Shown: positions 8,490-17,025, numbered from the stretch's first letter. The stretch is 49,514 nt of DNA from Candidatus Zhuqueibacterota bacterium (GCA_029262055.1 JAJDAD010000058.1:1-49514); one strand, 5' to 3'. Notes: generated by a model not told the origin, from the letters alone. Program-made: numbers and translations.

Positions 8490-10205
8490 TTACGTCTTCA
8501 GGTAGAGCCGCTCAGGGATAGGGTAGGTCCGCCGGTTCAACACGCTACCCAGTAGGTTTACGTTGCACTCCCTGATGATTTGCACTGCGTGTGCGATTGT
8601 TTCCACTCTCGTATAGGCGGCACGGATAACCAAAATGATGCCCCCACATAATTTGCTCAGATTCTGCGCATGGACGCTGTCAAGGATAGGCGGCAAGTCC
8701 ACGAATACCTGGCCGTGCGTTTCCTGCAATCGTGCCAGCGTTTTCTTAACTGTATTCATGTCGTAAGCGGCAGTACGCGTATGGTCAACCGTTCCGGCGG
8801 TGACGACACTCAGACCAGTTGTTGCCGTGGCTCTCGTGACCGAATGCACGGGAAAAATCCCGCGCACTATGTCGCTTAGCCCGGGAGAAAGATCCGTCCC
8901 GAAGGCCTTGTGCACCGATGGAGCGTTTATATGGGCGTCCAGCAGAACGGCGCCTGACTTTCCCGCTTCACCGGGATGCGAACTATCGGAATCGCGCGCG
9001 GACGGCACATGTTCTCTTTGGGCAAAAATCTGCGCTATGGCCAATACCAGGGTTGACGCCCCTTCCTGCCCGCGCGCAGACGTAATGCCGATCACGCGGG
9101 GTAGCTCGTTACCATAACGCGCCAGCATATTGTCGAGAACCGTTTCTGCTTCGGCCATCAGGTCGTTGGGAAGGGCTAGAGAGACGGCGACTGCCGCCAC
9201 TGGCTGTTCCCTGACTGCCTCCGGCGCAGGTTCCGGATCGCGCGCCGGCGGTTCATTTTCCGGGAGTGGCTCTTCCGCCGCTGGTGACGTGGGCTCCGAT
9301 TGGTCCTCAGCATCCGGCGATGGTTGTGTTTTGGCGAAGCCGTTTTCGGTTGACGCCGCGGTACTAGTGCCGGGCAATAGGTCTTCCTCATCTACCTTTG
9401 CGTTTAGAAAATCCAGCCCGGCACATTCGACCAGTTGCAAGCTAAGTTCCGGTGAGCATTTGTTGAATCCCAGTTGCAAGGCCCGGTCGCAGACGCTGTT
9501 GATCCGGCGCGGTATTCCGCCTGAAAAACTGAAGATCCGATCCTTTACAGCGGATGAAAATGGATTTAGATCTTTGTCGTAGCTGGCCAGGCTGACTCTG
9601 TGATCGATGTAAGCATGGGTTTCTTCGAGCGTAAGAGGTTCCATTTCTAAGTGGAAAACGCGATTCTGGTTTTCGAATGCGCTTAGTTTCGATTTCAGCA
9701 ACCTGGTTTGTAATTGCGGCGGTCCCACGAGGATGACCATCAGCCTGCCACCGGTTTCCTCTTCGAAAGTGACCAGGGATGTAAGTCCGGCAAGGGCAGC
9801 GCGATTCAAATTCTGCGCTTCATCGAGGATCAGCATGGAATGCGCTCTATCTTGGTCGGCTTTTGACGCTATGGGCGTTATTTGCTCGATGAGCTCACCG
9901 GCTGTTGGGCCGGCCTTGTCTGATCGCAATTCCTGCCAGGAACGTGCGGCGCTGCCGACTTGGATGAGATGATAGTAGCAGCGATTAATCTGGTCGCTCT
10001 TCTGCAGATATGAGGCGACCTCTCGGGTGGTGGTGGTTTTACCCTGGCCTGAGAGGCCGGTCACGGTAACGACCCTGATGTTCATTTCGATGGCTGTTAC
10101 GAAACGCTCGATTGTCGTGCGGTAACAACTCGTCGGATAAAAGAACTTGGAATCCTGATTGGATGTGAAAACACCGTCCTGCAAGCCGAAATAGCCCGTG
10201 TGCAT
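8490..10205 (-). CDS. Fusion of ExeA-like AAA ATPase and degenerate CpsD-like tyrosine-kinase domain
   Basis: Residues 1-265 are an ExeA/GspA-type AAA ATPase: an N-terminal FGL, Walker A GLSGQGKTTT (50-59), Walker B MLILDEAQNL (124-133), and the C-terminal SGGIPRRIN (228-236). A proline/glutamate-rich linker spans about 275-340. Residues 345-571 match bacterial tyrosine kinases of the CpsD/Wzc C-terminal type, but the P-loop reads TSARGQEGAST (375-385) with alanine where the catalytic lysine should be. A degenerate Walker A' (VLLDAHINAPSVHKAF) and FVDLPPILDS follow. The tyrosine cluster normally at the C-terminus is reduced to two tyrosines. Sits directly after the Wzz gene, where a chain-length kinase is expected. 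Probably a structural or regulatory partner of Wzz with ATPase activity only in its first half. Confidence 0.8.
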   Translation of the reverse strand: MHTGYFGLQDGVFTSNQDSKFFYPTSCYRTTIERFVTAIEMNIRVVTVTGLSGQGKTTTTREVASYLQKSDQINRCYYHLIQVGSAARSWQELRSDKAGPTAGELIEQITPIASKADQDRAHSMLILDEAQNLNRAALAGLTSLVTFEEETGGRLMVILVGPPQLQTRLLKSKLSAFENQNRVFHLEMEPLTLEETHAYIDHRVSLASYDKDLNPFSSAVKDRIFSFSGGIPRRINSVCDRALQLGFNKCSPELSLQLVECAGLDFLNAKVDEEDLLPGTSTAASTENGFAKTQPSPDAEDQSEPTSPAAEEPLPENEPPARDPEPAPEAVREQPVAAVAVSLALPNDLMAEAETVLDNMLARYGNELPRVIGITSARGQEGASTLVLAIAQIFAQREHVPSARDSDSSHPGEAGKSGAVLLDAHINAPSVHKAFGTDLSPGLSDIVRGIFPVHSVTRATATTGLSVVTAGTVDHTRTAAYDMNTVKKTLARLQETHGQVFVDLPPILDSVHAQNLSKLCGGIILVIRAAYTRVETIAHAVQIIRECNVNLLGSVLNRRTYPIPERLYLKT

Positions 10206-10221
10206 ATTGCCCCTCTTTTTA

Positions 10222-11670
10222 CTACGCTTGCTTTAGATGCTGATGATCGGACACTGCGCCTAAAACTGGTAATCCCGTGGCCGCAGCAGCGTCCTGCACT
10301 GAATGAATGGAGTGGTCGAAATAGTCGCGTAACAGAGCCAGCGCGAGAGCCAGAAACAAACCCAGGACAAACGCGCTAAACAGAAACAGCCCCTTCTTCG
10401 GGAAAACTGCCTCGACCGGTGCGACCGCGGGATTGACCACCCGTATCTTTACCCCGCTTTGCAGTTTGGCCAAAGAGATCCGTGCTTCCTCACGTTGTTT
10501 CAGGAGCATCGAATATATCTGGCGGTTATCCGTGATTCCCCGGTTCAGTTGCTCAAAGTCATTCTCCTTTTCGGCAAAGCGGGTGATCTCCTCTTCGATA
10601 GACCGCATCGATCGCGTTAATGCCTTTTCCTGGGCCATGAGAGCCTGGATGGCCGTTTGTTCTTGCTCGAGAATTTGATTGATCTCGTTTCTTACTTTAT
10701 CCTTTAGCGTCTTGATTTCATTTTCCAGATTGACAACCTTGCGGTAGGTCGGGTCGAAGCGCTGTAGCATCGACTCTCTTGCGATCTCTTTTTCCAGCAA
10801 AGTGTCCTTAAGCTTGGCGATATGTTTTTCCCGGCTGGGGCCATCACTGACCTCGGTAGAGGGGATGTTGGTGGAGGAGCCGCCACTTACCTGAGTTGTA
10901 ATCACCTGCAAGCGCGCCTCTTTGGCAATCCTGCTCGTGTGGATATCGGTAAGCCGATTCTGGTATTCCGCGAGCTTGTTCAGGAGTAACTCACCTTGCC
11001 TGTCGGGTGAGATGATTTTTTCCTTTACCTTGTATCTTGTGAGGTTCTTTTCCAGTTCTTTCAGCTTCATGCTGCTCAAGTGCAACTGCTGTTCGAAGAA
11101 CTTGTAAGTCTGCGATTCCTTGTAGATTTCGGAGCGGTAGTCTGTGTAGCTTTGTACAACGCGATTGACGATCGCTGCGATCTCTTGCGGATCTTTGCCA
11201 CGGTAGCTCAGCCCGATAATATTGCTGTCATCGGGGTTGTTGACCCTCAGCTCTTTCTGGAATTTGTCTATTTTCTTGCGAAGAGATAAACCGGCGTCAC
11301 CTGGCAGTCCGGCCGCGGATTGTGTTCCCGATTCCTGCCAGCCAAATTCTTCGGCAATCCTGGCCGCCACTTTGAAGCTCTTGATGATTTCTATTTCCGA
11401 CTTAAGCCAGTCATAGTTGTCGTAGTGCTTCCAGAAGTTCAGGCCGAACAACATGGATTTTTCAGGCTCAACTTCCCTTTCCACTATGATGACCGAAGAT
11501 GCTTCAAATGTAGGCGGCACGACAAGACAGAAGATGACAGCAAGTATCAGGATGCTGGCAAAAACCGTAAGCATGAGCTTTTTGCGTCTGAACAAGATGC
11601 TCAAGAGGGTACGGAGTGAACCGTGCGCGCTTGGCACCTGTCTGGGGATAGTGTTCGGCTCAGTTGTCAT
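10222..11670 (-). CDS. Wzz/GumC-type polysaccharide co-polymerase
   Basis: A 482-residue inner-membrane chain-length regulator. An N-terminal helix follows RRKKLMLTVFASILILAVIF (about 28-50), then a beta segment PTFEASSVIIVE, a long periplasmic region rich in coiled coil (about 190-400) and a second helix near 430-450 (KKGLFLFSAFVLGLFLALALAL). The pre-helix motif VVNPAVAPVEAVFPKK is the usual proline-rich Wzz signature. The cytoplasmic tail after the second helix is short and has no kinase domain; the kinase-like domain is encoded by the next gene. The ATG at 11670 overlaps the end of the Wza gene by 11 bases, so the two are translationally coupled. Confidence 0.9.
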   Translation of the reverse strand: MTTEPNTIPRQVPSAHGSLRTLLSILFRRKKLMLTVFASILILAVIFCLVVPPTFEASSVIIVEREVEPEKSMLFGLNFWKHYDNYDWLKSEIEIIKSFKVAARIAEEFGWQESGTQSAAGLPGDAGLSLRKKIDKFQKELRVNNPDDSNIIGLSYRGKDPQEIAAIVNRVVQSYTDYRSEIYKESQTYKFFEQQLHLSSMKLKELEKNLTRYKVKEKIISPDRQGELLLNKLAEYQNRLTDIHTSRIAKEARLQVITTQVSGGSSTNIPSTEVSDGPSREKHIAKLKDTLLEKEIARESMLQRFDPTYRKVVNLENEIKTLKDKVRNEINQILEQEQTAIQALMAQEKALTRSMRSIEEEITRFAEKENDFEQLNRGITDNRQIYSMLLKQREEARISLAKLQSGVKIRVVNPAVAPVEAVFPKKGLFLFSAFVLGLFLALALALLRDYFDHSIHSVQDAAAATGLPVLGAVSDHQHLKQA

Positions 11671-12400
11671 AAAACAGCTTGGCTCTCAAGTAAAGATCCA
11701 CCGGAGGAAGGATGCCGTCATACACCTGCCGCATAAACGTCGCTACATTTGCAATGAGTGTTTTGGGGACATACACCACATCCTGCGGGCGCAAGTAAAG
11801 GTCGGCTTCTCTAATATCATCCACGCTCTTGGCTCTGATGGATTTTTTTAAATTGACTTTGATAGCTTTCACTTCTTCTCCGTACTCCCTGCGCAGAATC
11901 ATCACGTTGCCTAGTTTTGCCATATCAGTGGCTCCGCCCGCAGATGCCACGGCCTGCAGCAGCGTCATCTTCCTTTGAATTGGGTAGCCGCCGGGAGTCT
12001 CGACTTCGCCCAGGACATAAATCTGATTCCCGCTAAACTCGCGGACAATGATGGTGATTTCAGGCTCTTTGACAAATCTTGCGTAACGCTCTGTCACAAG
12101 GCTGTCCAGCCGTGACGGCGTCAGGCCGGCTGCCTGCACATCCCCTAGTCGCAGGAGACTAATTCGTCCATCCGGACGGACGGTCACCGTTTCATCGAAT
12201 TCGGAATTGATGAAGAACCGGAACTCGATGACGTCGCCCAGGCCAAGGCGGTATTCGGGCACCGGGGTCTGTCTGTGACCTGTGAACTCTGGTAAGCTCG
12301 CGGCCCGGGCGCGTGTGCTCACGCCGGATGAGACACAGCCGGCCATGGTTGCGATGGCTGCGAAAGCGGAGAGCAGGAGAAAAATTGGCGTTCTTTTCAT
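11660..12400 (-). CDS. Wza-family polysaccharide export lipoprotein (SLBB)
   Basis: A 246-residue outer-membrane export lipoprotein. The signal peptide ends in a lipobox MAGC with the lipidated cysteine at 22. A Poly_export domain follows (YRLGLGDVIEFRFFI, VRPDGRISLLRLGDV, VKEPEITIIVREF) and one SLBB domain (YVLGEVETPGGYPI, TLLQAVASAGGATD, DLYLRPQDVVYVPKT). It is shorter than E. coli Wza (~380 aa), with one clear SLBB repeat and a brief C-terminal helix region. It is the first gene of the operon, about 63 bases downstream of the predicted sigma54 start site. Confidence 0.92.
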   Translation of the reverse strand: MKRTPIFLLLSAFAAIATMAGCVSSGVSTRARAASLPEFTGHRQTPVPEYRLGLGDVIEFRFFINSEFDETVTVRPDGRISLLRLGDVQAAGLTPSRLDSLVTERYARFVKEPEITIIVREFSGNQIYVLGEVETPGGYPIQRKMTLLQAVASAGGATDMAKLGNVMILRREYGEEVKAIKVNLKKSIRAKSVDDIREADLYLRPQDVVYVPKTLIANVATFMRQVYDGILPPVDLYLRAKLFYDN

Positions 12401-12473
12401 GAGTAGCCTTAACCAGCTCGTGATATTCAGGACTCGTGAACTTGCCGACTTGGGGTCAAACTATGCCAGATTA

Positions 12474-12490
12474 GGCAAGCGCTGTACCAG
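12474..12490 (-). promoter_or_regulatory. Sigma54 (-24/-12) promoter of the exopolysaccharide operon
   Basis: Read on the minus strand the site is TGGTACAGCGCTTGCC, against the consensus TGGCACG-N4-TTGCW. The invariant GG (12488-12487) and GC (12476-12475) are exactly 10 bases apart. Transcription should begin near 12463, giving a 63-base leader before the wza ATG at 12400. An NtrC-family activator is encoded in the same window at 42344-43687. Confidence 0.8.
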
Positions 12491-12603
12491 GAAGGATGGG
12501 ATTTGGAGAATAGTTTGAAGTCTTATTTAAACAATTGGTTATGATAGCTTGTGCTGATTGCGGAATAGACGAAAAGTGGGCTGTTGCTGTTTACAGCGGA
12601 GAC

Positions 12604-12660
12604 CATGTTCGCAGGCCGAACAAGACATTGATGTCTAATCTAAGATGCCGGGAGAACATG
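12604..12660. promoter_or_regulatory. Nested inverted repeats, candidate enhancer sites for a sigma54 activator
   Basis: Three inverted repeats are packed here, about 140-195 bases upstream of the predicted start site, the usual distance for bacterial enhancer-binding proteins. They are GTTCG-N5-CGAAC (12607-12621), AGACAT-TG-ATGTCT (12623-12636), and an outer pair CATGTTC (12604-12610) with GAACATG (12654-12660). The binding protein is not identified; assignment rests on position and symmetry. Confidence 0.5.
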
Positions 12661-12712
12661 CTTTTTGATGGATTGCTGCGGCAGGCACGAGAGCCGGGGT
12701 GGCTTTGGTGGA

Positions 12713-13540
12713 TTATTCTTTTTGTCGAAGATAGTCTGCGACGATTACGATGCCCTGTAACGCCAGGAACGGTTCATGAACGGTGCGGTCGTCCATGTGC
12801 GGCACCAGAAGTCTGCCCGCGCCGCCGGTGACAACCACAAACGGATCATCCGGAAGCTGCTTCCGATAGAGTCTGACTATTTCCTGAACAGCGCCAAGCT
12901 GGCCCCAAAAGAGGCCACTGCGCAGGGCGTCACGCGTATTCCGCCCTAACGGTTCCGGTGTCTTTTGTGCCATTTCCGGGTTGCTGATTTTCGGCAGGAA
13001 TGCAGTGTACTGATGCAGTGCCTGTGCCCCCAATTGAAAACCCGGCAGGATTGCGCCCCCTTCAAAAGCGCCGTCTGCCGAAACCACATCAACGGTGGTG
13101 GCGGTTCCACTGTCGATGATGATCATGGATCTGTTGTTGGGTCGGATCACATTTCCGGCGATGGCGTTTAGAAGGCGGTCAACGCCGACAGTCCGCGGCG
13201 AGTCTACTCTTATCTCGATCGGGAGGGAGAAGGGACTTTCGACAATAAATGGCGCCGGCCAGCCGTTATTGGGCCAACCGTCCAGGAGCTGGTCGCGGCC
13301 GCGCGGGTTGACGCCCCCAATCGTAACATAATTGATGGTCATGCCGGACCCGTCGATCCAATGCGCCAGTTCATCCCAGGGCACTACCTCGTCCAGTTCA
13401 GTTGCCATCGACCTTAGACACATGGGCAAAGTCCTTTGCCCCCCATGTTGCTCTTCAATCTTGAAGAGACCGAACTTGATTCTGCTATTGCCAACATCAA
13501 TTGCCAGCAGGCTTTGATTTGCTCCGGAATCCTTGTGCAT
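12713..13540 (-). CDS. coaX: Type III pantothenate kinase
   Basis: CoaX phosphorylates pantothenate in the first step of coenzyme A synthesis. The 275-residue protein has the ASKHA-fold phosphate motifs: LLAIDVGNSRIKFGLF near residue 11, TVGVDRLLNAIAG in the middle, and MIIIDSGTATTVDVV followed by GGAILPGFQL. The length is typical of the family (~255-275). It has an ATG start at 13540 and lies alone between the pilus and exopolysaccharide operons on the same strand, separated by 182 bases upstream and 312 downstream. It appears to be a housekeeping gene unrelated to its neighbours. Confidence 0.95.
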   Translation of the reverse strand: MHKDSGANQSLLAIDVGNSRIKFGLFKIEEQHGGQRTLPMCLRSMATELDEVVPWDELAHWIDGSGMTINYVTIGGVNPRGRDQLLDGWPNNGWPAPFIVESPFSLPIEIRVDSPRTVGVDRLLNAIAGNVIRPNNRSMIIIDSGTATTVDVVSADGAFEGGAILPGFQLGAQALHQYTAFLPKISNPEMAQKTPEPLGRNTRDALRSGLFWGQLGAVQEIVRLYRKQLPDDPFVVVTGGAGRLLVPHMDDRTVHEPFLALQGIVIVADYLRQKE

Positions 13541-13722
13541 GAAGCCTCACCGCTGATATGATAGTAGTCGAGAAAGTTTGGGGAAAATGGACGAGACAAG
13601 GTCGGGAACCTCAACTAAAAATACAAGCAATAAGCTGGTAAGCGTGAATATGGGCTTGGAGTACGGCCAGTGATAAGATTCCAGCCCCGAACGTGATGGG
13701 CGGAGTGAGAACCGGGTGACGA

Positions 13723-14928
13723 TTACTTGCTGCGGGCAAACAGTTCCAGGCGGGAAGTCAAGCGCGGAAAGAACGGTGGGGTTTTGTCGATCAGCCGCGG
13801 GTCATGAATGTGACTAATGACATAACCCGTTGTGCCCGGCCCGGTACCGTACGGTTGAAAGTCGTTCTCCACCAACGAGCCGACGATTTGTAGCGTTCCC
13901 CAAGGTCCGCCGGTCGCGAAATTTGGAATGTTTATTTCATCATGATGGGCGATGATTGCTGCGTGAATTGTGACATCGGTGCTGTTGGGTACATTTTCCA
14001 CAATAGTTACTCGATGCCGGGCGACCAGGCCCAGGTAGTCGTTTGAAGCCGGATTGGCTATTGGATCACTTAGATAAACGATGTTGTCTTCAACTAAGAT
14101 GTCTCTGTCGCTCAATACCGTTATCCGACCGTTGAGCGTGCCCTCGACATGGATGTCTTTTGCAGTGCCCGGCTCCGTCAGAATGATCCCGTTGTAGGTG
14201 CCGATGGACTCGAACAAGGTTGTCACCCATGCGTCGGTCGAGTAGTCATAGGTTCCATCAGCCTTAAAACGCAACCAGAGCTCGTCGGTGAAACGATGGC
14301 CGCCGGCCATTCCTACGGCCGTCAGGGGCGCAAGGTCCGGCAATGGAATGGCTGGCGTGCCGAACTCAACCCCACCATAAAACCGCGGATCGTCGCCACC
14401 CAAAACGGCATGGAAATTGGCGTCCTGGGACGACAATTTTGAGAGGAACACGGGGTCACCCTTGATGCGAATGCGAGGGTTCGCATGGATCGGGCCGGTG
14501 AGCGTATCCCCCGTGTTATACGAGAGCGTATTAGGCCAAATGTTGTTCAGGAAAAAGGAATAGTAACTGTATGCAGGCTGGATGTAAGTTGTAACCGTCG
14601 TATCCGATACGTTGCCGAAATCGGTTATGACTTTCAGTTCTATTTTTCTAGCTTCGCTGCTGGAGTCGGCAGTGACATCGGTAACAACCACCGACCCATG
14701 CGCATCGGAGAAATCGATGCTGTTGATGCCCGCAACCCAGTTGATATCCTGATGGATTTTTGAAATTGCAACGTTGGTGATGCTCTCTGCTACATTGGTC
14801 CGAACCGTGTTCACATATTGCGCGATTATTTTTTCCCCCGAACCCAAAATGTGATCGGTTTGGTTCAGCATCATCGTCCCGAAGATCGATGCAAAACCGA
14901 CGACAATAATCAGCAAGCCTTTACCCAT
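13723..14928 (-). CDS. Large pilin-like envelope protein, paralogue A
   Basis: A 401-residue protein of unknown function. It begins MGKGLLIIVVGFASIFGTMML, a two-residue MG followed by one basic residue and a single hydrophobic helix, then a helix with NVAESITNVAISKI and a long beta-rich domain. It shares whole-length similarity with the protein at 15590-16777, for example YIQPAYS, GDTL...IH, KLSSQ/KISSK, FYGGVEFG/FYGSVEFG, DYLGL and PPFFPR. The middle resembles DUF4900/PilX-type pilus-associated proteins, which I recall only by general architecture. GGAG lies 5 bases before the ATG. Last gene of the pilus cluster. Likely a minor pilin or tip subunit; there is no canonical GFTLIE motif and no Glu5. 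Confidence 0.65.
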   Translation of the reverse strand: MGKGLLIIVVGFASIFGTMMLNQTDHILGSGEKIIAQYVNTVRTNVAESITNVAISKIHQDINWVAGINSIDFSDAHGSVVVTDVTADSSSEARKIELKVITDFGNVSDTTVTTYIQPAYSYYSFFLNNIWPNTLSYNTGDTLTGPIHANPRIRIKGDPVFLSKLSSQDANFHAVLGGDDPRFYGGVEFGTPAIPLPDLAPLTAVGMAGGHRFTDELWLRFKADGTYDYSTDAWVTTLFESIGTYNGIILTEPGTAKDIHVEGTLNGRITVLSDRDILVEDNIVYLSDPIANPASNDYLGLVARHRVTIVENVPNSTDVTIHAAIIAHHDEINIPNFATGGPWGTLQIVGSLVENDFQPYGTGPGTTGYVISHIHDPRLIDKTPPFFPRLTSRLELFARSK

Positions 14929-14942
14929 GTCTTCTCCGGTCC

Positions 14943-15515
14943 TTAGAAGTCGGTGAAAGTCTCACGATTGAGGTTCAGCGGAGTAATCAGTTTCTCCCAT
15001 ACCGCGACTGAGTACTCCTCGTCATAGGGTTCTTTGCTCTCCACCCTGAGGCTCACTTGCAGCATTCTTACATCCAGCAGGTCAGTAGTCACGACGCCCT
15101 GCTCATCGAGGATTTCAACCGTAAACTCTGCCACCCCGGCTTGCGATGCGATGGTGTTCACACTATTCACTTCGCGGTAGAGAATGACATCGTTTGGATT
15201 GGGGGTGGCCGAGGCAGCGCCGACCAGGCTGGTGTAATAGCGCACGGTGTCTGCGACGCCGTCTTCATTGACATCGCCAAGAAATGTAAGCTCGGTCGTA
15301 TCCAGAATCGCCTGCTGGCCTGGAGGCAGGGCTGTGCCGACCCGCCGCAGGTCATGGTCGATAATTTCCATAAACGAGGCAGCGGTTTCCTGCGTCAAAA
15401 GCTGAAACAGGTTTCGGTTGGAAAAGTCCACCACGCCGCCATGAAACCTTAAAATACCCAAAAGAAAAGTCCCGGCGATGACGATGCTGCCGATTAACTG
15501 AATGTGTGTGCTCAT
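14943..15515 (-). CDS. Small pilin-like protein (PilW-like) with calcium-loop motif
   Basis: A 190-residue protein with an N-terminal hydrophobic helix (IQLIGSIVIAGTFLLGILRF), a helical spine containing RNLFQLLTQETAASFMEIIDHDLRRVG, and a beta-rich C-terminus. That layout, and the phrase 'LRRVG' after the spine, resembles PilW-type minor pilins. The stretch DVNEDGVADTV has Asp/Asn at spacings 1, 3, 5 and 9, like a calcium-binding EF-hand or dockerin loop. It lacks a GFTLIE leader. It lies between the two large paralogues, 14 bases before the downstream one. Function as a minor pilin is inferred from fold pattern and context. Confidence 0.6.
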   Translation of the reverse strand: MSTHIQLIGSIVIAGTFLLGILRFHGGVVDFSNRNLFQLLTQETAASFMEIIDHDLRRVGTALPPGQQAILDTTELTFLGDVNEDGVADTVRYYTSLVGAASATPNPNDVILYREVNSVNTIASQAGVAEFTVEILDEQGVVTTDLLDVRMLQVSLRVESKEPYDEEYSVAVWEKLITPLNLNRETFTDF

Positions 15516-15522
15516 GATAGAT

Positions 15523-15534
15523 TAACCGCGGTTA
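15523..15534. repeat. 12-base perfect palindrome TAACCGCGGTTA
   Basis: This exact palindrome sits 8 bases upstream of the ATG of the small pilin-like gene, where a Shine-Dalgarno would be expected and none is seen. It could be an operator or could limit ribosome access. No known regulator is assigned. Confidence 0.4.
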
Positions 15535-15589
15535 CAACGTTGCATTCTTATGTATTTTTCCAGCCGTATAGTGCTCTGGGTGCGTAAAC

Positions 15590-16777
15590 CTAATCGCTGC
15601 GATAGATTTGCTCAATTCGACTCATTCTGGGAAACAGCGGCGGCGTCCGGTCGCACAGGCGTTCATCAAAGGTGCGGGTCGTTTCGTATCCCGAAATGAG
15701 GGTGCCCCCGCTGAACAAGCCGAATCTATCGGAGTCTTCCTGCACCACTGACCCGAAAAGGCCCAGTGTACCGCGCGGCACGCCATTGTTGTAGTTTTCT
15801 ACTTTCATCTTGTTACGGGCGATGATGGCTGCCTGGACCAGGACATCATTGGCGTTGGCAGCATTGTCAGCAATTATAACGTCATTAGGCGCGATCAGTC
15901 CGAGGTAGTCGGGTGAAGCCGGATTCACTTGTGGATCCGTGTTGTACAGGAGAGTGCCCTCGATAAAAATGTCGTTATCGCTGATGACGGTGACCTTTCC
16001 TGCAATGGTCCCTTTCACGTGGATGTCTGCGCCACTCGTCATGATAGTACCGTTGTAATCGGAGATCATGCTCGTCGTCAGGCTTGTACTGGTAGAACAT
16101 TGATAGGACCCGTCTACGTTAAATGTGAGCCAGAGCTCTTCGTTGTGAACGTCTCCGGCAACCGTGGCTGAATCCCGAAGTGCGGCCAGGTTGGGCTCAG
16201 GAATCCCCCCGTTACCAAACTCCACGCTACCATAAAACTTTGGCGCGGCGTTGCCAGCATCTGTATACGCATTTTTCTTAGAGCTTATCTTGTCGAGAAA
16301 CACCGGCGCCTCGGCGATTCTGATTTTTTGGTCGGAGTGGATTCTGTATGCCAATGTATCACCGGATTGATAGGTCATGTGTCCCGGCCACTTCCTTGAA
16401 TAGAAACCTAAGCTGGAATAGGCCGGTTGTATGTAGATCGCAACGGTGGTATCACTCTGGCCTGCATAGGTTGCGACCGCGGTTACTTGTACCTTTTTGG
16501 CCTCCACAGCTGAATCGGCTGTGATGGTCGTAATGCTCACGGAATAATTAGCTCCTGAAAACGACTGGTCTGTAAAGCCCGTGCCCCAGTTCAGGTTCTG
16601 GTAGACCTTTGAGACGGCCACGTTGGCCGCACTCTCCAGAACATTCCTCCGAATGATATCCTCGTAAACAAGGGCGATGCGGTTGGCGGACTCTTGAATC
16701 CTGCTGGATGTGGAAAACATAATTCCACTGAGCACCATTGAGAAGCCAACTACTACAATGAGTAGAGATTTTCCCAC
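15590..16777 (-). CDS. Large pilin-like envelope protein, paralogue B
   Basis: A 395-residue paralogue of the protein at 13723-14928, with the same layout: MGKSLLIVVVGFSMVLSGIMF, a helix NVLESAANVAVSKVYQ, a beta-rich domain with DTTVAIYIQPAYS, a central block KVTVISDNDIFIEG, and a C-terminal PPLFPR. The start is a GTG at 16777 with AGGA three bases upstream; the encoded MGK matches the ATG-initiated paralogue, which supports this start. Some 248 bases separate it from the preceding gene. Probably a minor or tip subunit of the pilus-like structure; no enzyme motif is visible. Confidence 0.65.
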   Translation of the reverse strand: MGKSLLIVVVGFSMVLSGIMFSTSSRIQESANRIALVYEDIIRRNVLESAANVAVSKVYQNLNWGTGFTDQSFSGANYSVSITTITADSAVEAKKVQVTAVATYAGQSDTTVAIYIQPAYSSLGFYSRKWPGHMTYQSGDTLAYRIHSDQKIRIAEAPVFLDKISSKKNAYTDAGNAAPKFYGSVEFGNGGIPEPNLAALRDSATVAGDVHNEELWLTFNVDGSYQCSTSTSLTTSMISDYNGTIMTSGADIHVKGTIAGKVTVISDNDIFIEGTLLYNTDPQVNPASPDYLGLIAPNDVIIADNAANANDVLVQAAIIARNKMKVENYNNGVPRGTLGLFGSVVQEDSDRFGLFSGGTLISGYETTRTFDERLCDRTPPLFPRMSRIEQIYRSD

Positions 16778-17025
16778 AGTTCCTCGTAGACGTTGTGTTC
16801 AAGAGCCGGTCAGCCAATATTCACTCCCTGATTATTGCTTGGTTGATTTCGCCGTCCTCTGCCAGGCCAAACCTGATAATGATAGCCGGCATGAAAAGCA
16901 ACGGACGACACCTTGAACCAGTTTGCAGTTTGCCCTCTTACAGCAGTCCACACGTTGTGGCTGCGGGGGGCAACTCTGCCTGACCCGGTTTCTTCCTTTG
17001 AAAAACTCCTAAAAGTTGAAAAGCC
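16778..17025. other. 248-base gap inside the pilus gene cluster
   Basis: No open frame with a plausible start is present on the minus strand. The sequence could carry a leader or internal promoter for the paralogue B gene. I do not see a clear promoter, terminator or recognised RNA element in it. Confidence 0.4.

Larger units (their letters stand above)
12401..12712. other. Intergenic region between coaX and the exopolysaccharide operon
   Basis: This 312-base stretch holds the operon's control region and no supportable gene. It contains, for the minus strand, a sigma54 promoter (12474-12490), a ~63-base leader, and a cluster of inverted repeats (12604-12660). A plus-strand open frame begins here but runs antisense into coaX, has no ribosome binding site and looks spurious. 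Confidence 0.7.

Noticed and set aside
8490-10205. Exosortase/PEP-CTERM system suggested by the ExeA-like ATPase
   Set aside because: No exosortase, PEP-CTERM protein or PrsK-type kinase is in the window; the gene fits a Wzx/Wzy/Wzz operon.
12535-12831. 98-residue plus-strand frame in the eps control region
   Set aside because: Half overlaps coaX antisense, no Shine-Dalgarno, and covers a sensible regulatory region.
16926-16936. Minus-strand AGGGCAAACTG, similar to part of the c-di-GMP-I (GEMM) riboswitch core
   Set aside because: The second conserved block and the tetraloop-receptor elements are not found within the expected distance.
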